From positions 62,001-126,000 of the forward strand of contig NZ_CADIJO010000001.1 of assembly GCF_902859705.1 (NCBI RefSeq): a DNA stretch of 64,000 bases. Direction: 5' to 3'. The notes under the pieces were generated by a model. It searched no databases. It saw nothing but the letters and a program-made list of their open reading frames with translations, and was not told the DNA's origin. This stretch comes from Achromobacter deleyi. GTDB lineage: Bacteria; Pseudomonadota; Gammaproteobacteria; Burkholderiales; Burkholderiaceae_B. A program made the translations under genes and the position numbers. Below, piece by piece: positions 38,182 through 45,822 of this stretch. Position 1 is the stretch's first letter, and each line of letters opens with the position of its first letter.

Positions 38182-38493
38182 TGGTGCCCGAGACCGGAAT
38201 CGAACCGGTACGGCCTTGCGGCCGAGGGATTTTCTTACCACTTCGGCTTTCGCCGCCAGCGCGTGAGCGCTGTTCGTGGTCTGGAGCACGCCTTCACCAT
38301 AGCCTTGCGGCCTTAGGTGCCCGCCGTCTGCTCTCTACACCTTCCCGGTTCTTTCAAACCGGGCTTGGCTCGGCGTTGGCTCGGAACAGGTCCAGGGCAT
38401 TCGCCGAGTTTGACGGGCTACACCTTTGGAGTTTCCTCCAAAGGGCTCAAATTAGTTCAAGTCCCTTGTGTCTACCAATTTCACCACTCGGGC
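38182..38493 (-). tRNA. tRNA-Leu(UAA) interrupted by a group I intron
   Basis: The 5' exon (38459-38493, 35 nt) begins GCCCGAGTGGTGAAATTGG and ends at the wobble T of the anticodon. The 3' exon (38182-38233, 52 nt) begins AAAATCCCTCGGCCGC and ends with the T-arm CCGGTTCGATTCCGG and encoded CCA. Joined, they give an 87-nt class II tRNA-Leu: acceptor GCCCGAG/CTCGGGC, anticodon stem AGGGA/TCCCT, loop CTTAAAA with TAA anticodon. Each exon pairs with the other as a normal tRNA, so this is an intron-containing gene, not a broken one. Standard tRNA finders may report it poorly. Confidence 0.93.
38234..38458 (-). ncRNA. Group I intron (IC3 type) in tRNA-Leu(UAA), 225 nt, no ORF
   Basis: Self-splicing ribozyme inserted between anticodon bases 34 and 35. 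Numbering intron bases 1-225 from 38458 downwards: P1 pairs exon CTT with GAG 11-13, giving a U-G pair at the splice site. P2 is 15-23/28-36 with a GAAA loop. P3 is 41-47/134-140, P4 is 51-57/84-90, P6 is 96-102/109-115. P7 is 126-130/171-175 (GAGCA/TGCTC). P8 contains 148-150/155-157. P9 is 179-183/218-222 with two side hairpins. The last base is the omega-G. No endonuclease gene is encoded. Confidence 0.92.
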
Positions 38494-38568
38494 ATTGCGG
38501 CCCCAAGGCGGGGCGGCAATGGGATATGTTGCGCGTCCTGTGGACGCGGGCGATATCCGGCGGGCGTG

Positions 38569-38577
38569 ACTATACCA
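38569..38577 (-). promoter_or_regulatory. Candidate extended -10 promoter of the tRNA-Leu(UAA) gene
   Basis: On the minus strand the sequence reads TGGTATAGT, an extended -10, followed by a very GC-rich discriminator typical of stable-RNA promoters. The -35 position is poor (GCGGAA). The predicted leader to the tRNA is about 70 bases. Confidence 0.4.
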
Positions 38578-38622
38578 CTTGGGACCGGCGGTTCCGCCCT
38601 GGAGCGCGTTCGCCAGGGGAAA

Positions 38623-39546
38623 TCACGCAATGAACTGGACCGATTGGCGGGGCCGTTCGTCGACGCTGAGGCTGAACACGTCGGGCCGCGCGTAGTGGCC
38701 GACCACGTCGAAGTCGTAGCGGGCGCGCACCAGTTCGTCGACGTCGACCTGGGCGGTCAAGAGGCCTGTCTGGCCGTGCAAGGGGCCGGCCAACACGTCG
38801 CCCAGCGGGCCGACGATGAGCGAGCCGCCATTGATGAGGGGGCGCTTGGGGTCCCATCCCGGCACGTCCAGTCCCAGCTCGGCCGGCGAGGGCTGTACCT
38901 GGCACGCGCTGATGACGAAGCAGCGGCCTTCGTGGGCGATGTGCCGCATCGAGCATTGCCAGATGTCGCGCTCGTCGACCGTGGGGGCGCACCAGATCTG
39001 TACGCCTTTCGCGTACATGGCGGTGCGCAGCAGCGGCATGTGGTTTTCCCAGCAGATGGCGCCGCCGATGCGGCCGGCGGCGGTATCCAGCACGGGCAGG
39101 GTGGAGCCGTCGCCTTGGCCCCAGATCAGGCGTTCGGTGCCGGTGGGCATCAGTTTGCGGTGCTTGGCGGCCAGGCCCTTGGCGGGGTCGAAATACAGGG
39201 CAGTGCAGTACAGCGTGCTGCCGGCGCGTTCGATGACGCCGATCACCAGGCTGGCGCCGGTGCGTTGCGACAGGGCGGCCAGGGCGTCGGTTTCGGGGCC
39301 GGGCACGTCGATGGCGTTTTCGTAATAGCGGGCGTAGGCCTCGCGGCCTTCGGGCAGGCGATAGCCCAGGCGGGTGCCGAAGATCTCGCCCTTGGGGTAG
39401 CCGCCCAGCAGGGCCTCCGGCAGCACGACCAGTACCGCGCCGGACGCGGTGATGTCGGCCTCGAAGGCCAGGATCTGTTCGAGGGTTTTCTCTTTGCCTT
39501 CGGGTGAAGCGCCGATTTGCAGTGCAGCGACGGTCTGGGCGGTCAT
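38623..39546 (-). CDS. Nitrilase-family carbon-nitrogen hydrolase
   Basis: 307 residues, true-nitrilase size. The catalytic triad is Glu44 ([14 protein letters not shown]), Lys131 ([16 protein letters not shown]) and Cys165 ([12 protein letters not shown]). The CWENHMPL and [11 protein letters not shown] patterns place it among nitrilases sensu stricto, which hydrolyse organic nitriles to acids and ammonia, instead of amidases. It is divergent from a LysR gene 80 bases away, its likely regulator. The natural substrate is unknown. Confidence 0.92.
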   Translation of the reverse strand: MTAQTVAALQIGASPEGKEKTLEQILAFEADITASGAVLVVLPEALLGGYPKGEIFGTRLGYRLPEGREAYARYYENAIDVPGPETDALAALSQRTGASLVIGVIERAGSTLYCTALYFDPAKGLAAKHRKLMPTGTERLIWGQGDGSTLPVLDTAAGRIGGAICWENHMPLLRTAMYAKGVQIWCAPTVDERDIWQCSMRHIAHEGRCFVISACQVQPSPAELGLDVPGWDPKRPLINGGSLIVGPLGDVLAGPLHGQTGLLTAQVDVDELVRARYDFDVVGHYARPDVFSLSVDERPRQSVQFIA

Positions 39547-39626
39547 GCGGGTTCCTTGGCGTGGGGGGATGCCACCAGTGTCGGGGCGAGCCTAAAATCA
39601 ATCAATCCCGCTTGAAGATAAATGAT

Positions 39627-40550
39627 ATGAGCCAGATTGATATCGAATCGACCGACCTGAACCTGCTCAAGGTATTCGAGGCGATCTATGACGAGGGCGG
39701 CGCGGGCCGCGCGGCGCTGCGGCTGGGCGTGACGCAATCGGCCGTCAGCGCGGCGCTGGCGCGGCTGCGCACGTTGTATGCGGACCCGCTGTTCGTGCGC
39801 ACCGGCCGCGGCCTGTCGCCCAGCCTGCGGGCGCGTGAACTGCGGCCGATCATCGGCGAGGCGCTGGACAAGTGCCGCCAGAGCCTGTCGCTGGCTCGGC
39901 CGGGCGCGGCAGGCTTCGCCGGGCGCTCAGTGACGCTGGGGCTGTCGGACGATTTCGAGATTGCGCTGGGCCACGCCGCGATCACCGCGCTGGAACAGGC
40001 CGCGCCCGGATTGCGTCTGATCTTTCGACAGACGCACAGCCGGCTGGCGGCGGACATGTTGATGGCGCGCGAGGTCGACCTGGTGATTGCGTCCGGCGGC
40101 CTGATCGCGCCGGCCCTGCAACGGGTGACGGTCGGGCAGGGTGGCTATGCCTGCCTGGTGGATGGGGCCAGCCTGGCGCCGGGCGAGACGGCCTTGACCG
40201 TCGAGGCGTTCACGCGGCGTCCGCACGTGCTGGTGTCGTCCGGCGGCTTCATCGGCGTGGTGGACGAGGTGCTGCACGGCATGGGGCAGACGCGGCGGGT
40301 GTTGGCGGCCACCACGCATTTCGCGGCGTTGCCGTTCCTGATGAAGGGCGGCGATGCGCTGGCGACCTTGCCGGCCCACGCGGCGCGCGGCCTGGCAGCG
40401 GTGACAGGGCTGCGGCGGCTGCCGTGTCCCATCGCCATGCCGGGCTACGCGATTGAAATGGGCTGGCGCGCCGACGCGTTGCGGGATGAAGCCGTGGCCA
40501 TCGCCCGGCGTTGTCTGCTGGGCCTGCTGGAAAACTACGACTGGCTATGA
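39627..40550 (+). CDS. LysR-type transcriptional regulator (NodD/LinR-like), divergent from nitrilase
   Basis: 307 residues from ATG 39627. The N-terminal helix-turn-helix reads DLNLLKVFEAIYDEGGAGRA and LGVTQSAVSAALARLR, and the FVRTGRGLSPSLRA segment is typical of the NodD/PcpR branch. The effector domain starts near residue 90. Upstream codons in the same frame overlap the nitrilase start on the other strand and are not used. It probably controls the nitrilase gene. Confidence 0.9.
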   Translation: MSQIDIESTDLNLLKVFEAIYDEGGAGRAALRLGVTQSAVSAALARLRTLYADPLFVRTGRGLSPSLRARELRPIIGEALDKCRQSLSLARPGAAGFAGRSVTLGLSDDFEIALGHAAITALEQAAPGLRLIFRQTHSRLAADMLMAREVDLVIASGGLIAPALQRVTVGQGGYACLVDGASLAPGETALTVEAFTRRPHVLVSSGGFIGVVDEVLHGMGQTRRVLAATTHFAALPFLMKGGDALATLPAHAARGLAAVTGLRRLPCPIAMPGYAIEMGWRADALRDEAVAIARRCLLGLLENYDWL

Positions 40551-40580
40551 GACGGGCGCATGCAGAGCGCCACCCGTCTC
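40549..40580. other. Hairpin between convergent genes
   Basis: GAGACGGG / CCCGTCTC (8 bp) around an inner GCGC / GCGC stem, between the ends of the LysR and TPR genes. No T-run; a weak bidirectional terminator at best. Confidence 0.35.
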
Positions 40581-40582
40581 GC

Positions 40583-42118
40583 TCATTTGCGGCCGAACAG
40601 ACGTCCCAGCAGGCCGCGCGACGCGGTGGCCGCCTGGTCCGCCGCCCGCGCGTTTTCCAGCGACAGTTCCTGATATTGCGGCTTGCCGTTCTGCTGATAG
40701 GCCGCCGCGGCCTGGCGAAAGGCGGATGCGGATTCGGCATGGCGTTTCATGGCGCCGTAGATCTCGCCGCGCGAATACAAGGCCCAGTCGCGGTATTCGG
40801 GGTCCATCGCGACCAGGCGGTCGCAGGCCGCCAGCGCGTCGTCGTGGCGGCGGGCGGCGATCAGGGCGTTGACATAGTCGGCCTGCAGCATGCTGTTGTC
40901 GGGCCAGCGCTGCAAGGCGCGTTCGCCGTCGGCCGCGGCCTCGGCGCCGCGTTCCAGCCCGATCAGCGCATCGATGCGCACACGGCGCCATTTCACCCAA
41001 TCCGGGTCCAGCGTGATGGCGACTTCCGACAAGGGCAGGGCTTCGCGGTGGCGTTCCAGGCGGACGAGCATGTCGGCCGCGTTGCCGGGCAGAAAGTCGT
41101 CGTTCGGCGCCAGTTCATAGCCTTGCAGGTAATAGGCCAGCGCTTGTTCCCAATGGCGTTGGTCGCGCTGCGCGTTGCCGGCCACGAACAGCAGCTGGGC
41201 ATCGCCGCTGGACAGGGGATCCAGATCGCCCAGTGCCTGTTCGGCCAGCTCGGGCTCACCGCTGCGCACATATTCGCGGGCCTGTTCCTTGCGGCCTTCC
41301 CAGCCGTTGTCCGATAGCGCGTCCAGTCGCCGCCACAACGGCCTGGCCTCGTCGGCGCGGCCCAGCCGGTGCAGCGAGCGGGCCTTGCCCTCAAGCGGCC
41401 AATCCCAGTCGGGCTCGCGGCGCAGCAGGCTGGTCCATTCCTCGACGGCGTCGGCGTGGCGGCCCATGGCCTGCAGGCAGGACGCCCGGTTGTGCTGGAT
41501 GGCGTTCTGTTCGCCCAGGATGGCGCGCGACCGGTCGAACATCGCGATGGCCTTGTCCAGGTCGCCCAGGCGGCGATAGGTGTTGCCGGCGTCGTACATG
41601 AAGCGGCCATTGCCGGGGGCGAGCGCGACGGCGCGCTCGAAGTAGGGCACGGCCTCGGTATGGCGCCCGGCATTGGCCAGGTTGGATGCGATGTAGCAGT
41701 GCGGCGCCCCGGCCTGCGGCCGCTGCTGGATCGCGCGGGTCCAGCCGTCGATGGCGTCCTGCAGCCTTTCATCGTTGATCAGCACATAGGCCTCGGCCAT
41801 CAGCAGGCCGTAGTGCGAGGGCATGCGCTGGCGGGCGTCGCGCAGGATGCGCCAGGCGGCCTCATGGTCGCCGTCGTCGTAGAGGGACGTGGCGCGTACG
41901 CGCAGGGCGTCGGCGCAGTGTGGGTCCAGCGCCAGCGCACGCGCCAGGTCGGCATCGCGCTCAGTCGGGGCGCCACGTTTGTCGTGGCAGCGGGCGCGAA
42001 GCGCCCACGTCAGGGCGACGTTGGGCTGTTCGCGCACCGCTTGTTTGCACAGGGCGAGCATCTGCGGGTGGTCATCGCCGTCGTCGGCGCGCAGGATGGA
42101 TTCGATCAGGTTGGACAT
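40583..42118 (-). CDS. Tetratricopeptide repeat protein (511 aa)
   Basis: Soluble scaffold-type protein without a signal peptide. ATG 42118 (MSNLIESILRADDGDDHPQM) is preferred; the frame is open 28 codons upstream. About a dozen degenerate TPR units run from residue 20 to 480, for example AVPYFERAVALAPGNGRFMY, DKAIAMFDRSRAILGEQN and HWEQALAYYLQGYELAPND. The C-terminus is basic (RGLLGRLFGRK). Its start lies 60 bases beyond the stop of the zinc-ribbon/RDD gene on the same strand, so the two may be cotranscribed. Partners are unknown. Confidence 0.85.
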   Translation of the reverse strand: MSNLIESILRADDGDDHPQMLALCKQAVREQPNVALTWALRARCHDKRGAPTERDADLARALALDPHCADALRVRATSLYDDGDHEAAWRILRDARQRMPSHYGLLMAEAYVLINDERLQDAIDGWTRAIQQRPQAGAPHCYIASNLANAGRHTEAVPYFERAVALAPGNGRFMYDAGNTYRRLGDLDKAIAMFDRSRAILGEQNAIQHNRASCLQAMGRHADAVEEWTSLLRREPDWDWPLEGKARSLHRLGRADEARPLWRRLDALSDNGWEGRKEQAREYVRSGEPELAEQALGDLDPLSSGDAQLLFVAGNAQRDQRHWEQALAYYLQGYELAPNDDFLPGNAADMLVRLERHREALPLSEVAITLDPDWVKWRRVRIDALIGLERGAEAAADGERALQRWPDNSMLQADYVNALIAARRHDDALAACDRLVAMDPEYRDWALYSRGEIYGAMKRHAESASAFRQAAAAYQQNGKPQYQELSLENARAADQAATASRGLLGRLFGRK

Positions 42119-42177
42119 GCGGAATTCCTGGGGCGACGCGCCGCCAGGCGCGTCAGGGAGGGGCGAGGCGTGCGCGA

Positions 42178-43233
42178 TCAGGGCGCCGCGGCGTGGCGGC
42201 ATTTGTAGGGGCGGTCGGTGGCGGCGATGTCATCGCTGCCGCACTGCCATCGGCGGATGCCGCCGCCTTTGCGCTCGGTGCGAAGTTCGGGCAGATAGAC
42301 CAGGTGCTTGCCGGCCAGGGTCGGTTCGCCGTCCGCGCTGGCCGGGCCGGCGATGGTGAAGCGCAGCACGCCGTTCACCGGATTCAGTTCCAGGTTCGAG
42401 AATCCGTTGGCGGCCAGCGATTCGCGCGTCACGCCCAGTTCCTGCAAGGTCGCGGCGTAGCGGCCGGCGCTGCGGTAATGGTTTTCCGCCAGCATCCTGA
42501 CCGGGTCCGATACCAGGTCCAGCCGCCGTACGTCGGCCGCCAAAGGGCTGTCGGCCTCTTGCTTGCCCAGGGTCAGCGCAGCCAGCACGAAGCCGCCCAG
42601 CACCAGCACGGCCGCGCCTGCGGCGAACAGCAGGAACTTGCCGAAGCCGGTGACCGACCGCGCCTGCCCCAGAGCGGCCAGCACTGCCCGCGGATCGGCC
42701 TGGCTGGACACCACATAGGTGCCGGCGGCCCAGTTGTGCATGGCGCGATCGCCGAAGATGGCTTGCTGGATGTGATGGAACAGGCCGGGCAGCGCCAGGT
42801 TCAACGGAAACTTCATCAGGTGCCGCCAGAGAGATCGAAGCAGGCCGGGGCTTTGTCCGCTGCGCGTCACCACGCGCTGCTTGAACAGCCGCTTGCCGGG
42901 CGAACCCGCGCCCCAGGCGTCCATCAGGGCTGGCAGCAGCAGGCCGATCAGCCCGGCCAGCAGCGGCACTACCCCGGGACGCGGTTGACCCAGCAGCGCT
43001 TCATAGCTGAGCGAGGCGGCCGACGAGAACGCGAACATGGCCGTGATCATCGTGGCCGCATCCACCACGCTGGCCATCAGCCGGGGCCAGATGCCGGGAA
43101 AGGGCGGCACGGCCTTGGCATAGGTGGCTTTGGCGGCCGCGGGGGGCGCCGTCGGTACCGGCAACGGTGCACGGCAACTGAAGCATTGGGTATGAGAGGC
43201 CGGGTTCTGCCAATTGCATTGGGGGCACTGCAT
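42178..43233 (-). CDS. Zinc-ribbon / RDD-family membrane protein with pilin-like C-terminus (351 aa)
   Basis: Start MQCPQCNWQNPASHTQCFSC is a four-cysteine zinc ribbon. An RDD domain follows (about 50-185), with two or three membrane segments and conserved positions PGIWPRLMASVVDAATM and GAGSPGKRLFKQRVV. One more helix at about 205-230 is followed by a periplasmic domain whose sequence (LAENHYRSAGRYAATLQELG, then SNLELNPVNGVLRFTIAG) looks like the globular part of type IV pilins. The combination is unusual. It lies upstream of the TPR gene. Function unknown. Confidence 0.8.
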   Translation of the reverse strand: MQCPQCNWQNPASHTQCFSCRAPLPVPTAPPAAAKATYAKAVPPFPGIWPRLMASVVDAATMITAMFAFSSAASLSYEALLGQPRPGVVPLLAGLIGLLLPALMDAWGAGSPGKRLFKQRVVTRSGQSPGLLRSLWRHLMKFPLNLALPGLFHHIQQAIFGDRAMHNWAAGTYVVSSQADPRAVLAALGQARSVTGFGKFLLFAAGAAVLVLGGFVLAALTLGKQEADSPLAADVRRLDLVSDPVRMLAENHYRSAGRYAATLQELGVTRESLAANGFSNLELNPVNGVLRFTIAGPASADGEPTLAGKHLVYLPELRTERKGGGIRRWQCGSDDIAATDRPYKCRHAAAP

Positions 43234-43398
43234 GGTCGGAGTCTTGTTCTGGTTGTGGGTGTCGGGTTGCCGATCGAGCGACAGCCGATCCGGCGTCCCG
43301 CGAGGCGACGGCCACGCGCAGTGTATCGGACCCGGGCGCGGCCGGCTGGGGAAAACCCCGATCCCTGTCCGCGCCGCCAACGCGGGACACTTCCCGCC

Positions 43399-44319
43399 AT
43401 GAAGCGTCCCACACCCGCCCCACCTCATCCCCGCGACATCGACCCGGTTTCCCTGCGCCTGTTCCTGGCGGCGCTGGAAGAGGGCAGCCTGGCCCGCGCC
43501 GCGGCGCGCGAGAACATCGTGCCGTCGGCGGTCAGCAAACGCATGATCGAGATGGAAGAAGCGTTTGGCGTGCCGTTGCTGGCGCGCGGCGTGAAGGGCG
43601 TGCAGGCCACGCCCGCCGGCCAGGGGCTGGCGGGCCACGCCCGGCTGCTGTTGCAGCAGATGGACCGCATGCACCGCGAGATGGCGGGCTTTGCCACCGG
43701 CGTGCGCGGCCGCATCCGGCTGGCGGCCAGCGTGGCGGCGCTGTCGGGCGACCTGCCGGCGCAGATCCAGTCGTTTCGCCGGGCCTATCCGCAGATCGAG
43801 ATCGCGCTGGAGGAAAGCACCACGCAGCAGGTCTTCCACGAAGTGCTGGAAGGGCGCGCCGACGTGGCGGTAGGGTCGGACTTCGGCCACGACGGCCTGC
43901 AAGTGTTTCCCTGCGGCTATTGCGAACTGGCGGCCGTGGTGCCCGCGCGGCATCTGCTGGCCGACAGCGAGATCCTGGACTATGCCCAGTTGCTGCCGTA
44001 TGAGTTGATCGAGCTGAACCGCGACAACGGCATCAGCGCGGTGTTCGAGCGCGCTGCGCAAGAGGCCGGCGTCAGCCGCCGCATCAGTGCGCGCGTGAGT
44101 TCGCACGAGACCATCTGCAACCTGGTGGCGCGCGGCATGGGCGTGGCGGTGGTGCCCATGTATCTGAAGCCGCGCCATGCCAGCCAGGACATCTGCTTCA
44201 TCGCCTTGTCCGGCCCCTGGTCCGGCACGCCGTTGTGCATTGCGGTGCGCGAACTGGACGCCTTGCCGCCCGCGGCACGTGCGCTGCTGGCCCATCTGGG
44301 GGCCGTGCCCAAGCCTTAG
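43399..44319 (+). CDS. LysR-type transcriptional regulator
   Basis: 306 residues from ATG 43399. The helix-turn-helix spans about 14-70 (SLRLFLAALEEGSLARAAAR, then ENIVPSAVSKRMIEMEE) and the effector domain starts near residue 95. It lies 210 bases before the CoA-transferase gene in the same direction and probably controls that cassette. A long open frame upstream in the same phase is only a shadow of the RDD and TPR genes. Confidence 0.9.
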   Translation: MKRPTPAPPHPRDIDPVSLRLFLAALEEGSLARAAARENIVPSAVSKRMIEMEEAFGVPLLARGVKGVQATPAGQGLAGHARLLLQQMDRMHREMAGFATGVRGRIRLAASVAALSGDLPAQIQSFRRAYPQIEIALEESTTQQVFHEVLEGRADVAVGSDFGHDGLQVFPCGYCELAAVVPARHLLADSEILDYAQLLPYELIELNRDNGISAVFERAAQEAGVSRRISARVSSHETICNLVARGMGVAVVPMYLKPRHASQDICFIALSGPWSGTPLCIAVRELDALPPAARALLAHLGAVPKP

Positions 44320-44321
44320 CT

Positions 44322-44366
44322 TGTAGTCCGCCGAACTGTAGTGCGCCGAAATGTGCTGCGCTGCAA
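44322..44366 (+). repeat. Three degenerate 15-bp direct repeats
   Basis: TGTAGTCCGCCGAAC, TGTAGTGCGCCGAAA and TGTGCTGCGCTGCAA stand head to tail right after the LysR stop and about 165 bases before the CoA-transferase start. Units 1 and 2 differ at two positions; unit 3 is weaker. Confidence 0.6.
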
Positions 44367-44529
44367 GATACCTTGCCCCCATGGCCTAGGGCTAACCCGG
44401 ACGTTCCCAAACGAGAATGCCCCGGTGCTGAAAGACCGCTTTTCCGAACCTGCGCCGGTCGCGATGATGGCTGCGTACCGGCCCCTGGGCATGACCCGCG
44501 GCCTCAGTCCACGGCGAGAGGAAATGTTG

Positions 44530-45750
44530 ATGACAGCAGCACCGGCTTCACCCTTCATGGACAGCAGCGAACTGCCCCTGCGCGGCATCAAGGTGCTGGA
44601 GTTGTCCCACATGATCATGGGGCCCGCCGCCGGCCTGGCGCTGGCGGACCTGGGCGCCGAAGTGATCAAGGTGGAACCCATCGACGGCGACCGCACGCGC
44701 CGCCTGAAGGGCTCGGGCAGCGGCTACTTTCCGGTCTTCAACCGCAACAAGCAAAGCCTGTCCATCGACCTGAAGTCCGCCGAAGGGCAGGCACTGGCGC
44801 GCCAGCTGGCGCTGCAGGCGGACATGGTGGTGGAGAACTTTCGCGACGGCAGCCTGGCGCAGTACGGGCTGGACTACGAGAGCCTGTCGGCCGAGAACCC
44901 CGGGCTGATCTACGTGTCGCTCAAGGGCTTCCTGTCGGGGCCCTACAAGCATCGCACCGCGCTGGACGAGGTGGTGCAGATGATGGGCGGGCTGGCGTAC
45001 ATCAATGGCGGCGCCGATACGCCGCAGCGCGTGGCGGCGTCGGTCAACGACATCCTGGGCGGCACCTTCGGCGTGGTGGGCGCGCTGGCCGCGCTGCACG
45101 ATCGCCATGCCACCGGGCGCGGCCGCCATGTGCGTTCGGGCCTGTTCGAGAACAACCTGCTGCTGGTGGCGCAGTTCATCGCGCAGTTCCAGTTGACCGG
45201 TACGGCGCCCAAGCCTTTCGGCGCCGAGCGCAAGCCGCCATGGGGCGTGTACGACGTGTTCGAGACGGCCGATGGCCGGGTCTTCGTGGCCGTGGTGGGC
45301 GATGCGCAATGGCGCAATTTCGCGCAGAAATTCCTGCCGCCTGAATGGGCCGCCGACCCGCGCCTGGCGACCGCCGTGGACCGCGAGGCGGCGCGCTCGT
45401 GGCTGGTGCCTGGCGTGGGTGAAATCCTGAAGACCTGGAAGACCGACGCGCTGTGCGCCGCGCTGGAGGCTGCGAATCTGTCGTACGGCCCCATCCGCCA
45501 GCCGCACGACCTGCTGCAGGACGAACACCTGAACGCCGGAGGCGCACTGCTGGCCACGGTCTTGCCGGACGGCGGCGAGATCGCGGCCGCCGCCTTGCCC
45601 ATCGAGTTCGATGGGCAGAAGGCGGGCAAGCGTTCCGATCCGCCCGCACAGGGCCGCCATACCGAAGCCATCCTGCGGGGGCTGGGCCTGGATGCCGCGC
45701 GCATCGAGGCCTTGCACACGGCGGGAATCATCCGTTGCGAAGGCCGATGA
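44530..45750 (+). CDS. Family III CoA-transferase (CaiB/BaiF)
   Basis: 406 residues. It transfers CoA from one acyl-CoA to another carboxylate. ATG 44530 is chosen for the AGAGGAA upstream; a second ATG two codons earlier is possible. Typical segments are LRGIKVLELSHMIMGPAAG, ADLGAEVIKVEPIDGDRTR, FNRNKQSLSIDLKS and ENPGLIYVSLKGF. The GGLAYINGGADTPQR region is the substrate-domain entry. It is followed by a Bug receptor and an HMG-CoA-lyase-type gene, so it likely activates the imported acid. Confidence 0.9.
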   Translation: MTAAPASPFMDSSELPLRGIKVLELSHMIMGPAAGLALADLGAEVIKVEPIDGDRTRRLKGSGSGYFPVFNRNKQSLSIDLKSAEGQALARQLALQADMVVENFRDGSLAQYGLDYESLSAENPGLIYVSLKGFLSGPYKHRTALDEVVQMMGGLAYINGGADTPQRVAASVNDILGGTFGVVGALAALHDRHATGRGRHVRSGLFENNLLLVAQFIAQFQLTGTAPKPFGAERKPPWGVYDVFETADGRVFVAVVGDAQWRNFAQKFLPPEWAADPRLATAVDREAARSWLVPGVGEILKTWKTDALCAALEAANLSYGPIRQPHDLLQDEHLNAGGALLATVLPDGGEIAAAALPIEFDGQKAGKRSDPPAQGRHTEAILRGLGLDAARIEALHTAGIIRCEGR

Positions 45751-45822
45751 ACAGGTCGTAGAACCTGTCCCCGTCGAGGCGGCGCAGACCGCCAAGACAT
45801 CCATCAAAGAGGAGACTATCCG

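Noticed and set aside
38234-38458. The insert in tRNA-Leu as an insertion sequence or a pseudogene break
   Set aside because: No inverted repeats, target duplication or transposase are present, and the two exons join exactly into a normal tRNA with group I intron hallmarks.
38317-39507. Long plus-strand reading frame crossing the tRNA-Leu intron and the nitrilase gene
   Set aside because: It runs antisense to the nitrilase, whose triad is intact, and through a tRNA and a ribozyme. Its composition is typical of a GC-rich shadow frame.
41920-44319. A 799-codon plus-strand frame ending with the LysR gene
   Set aside because: Only the segment from 43399 codes for LysR; the rest is antisense to the TPR and RDD genes.
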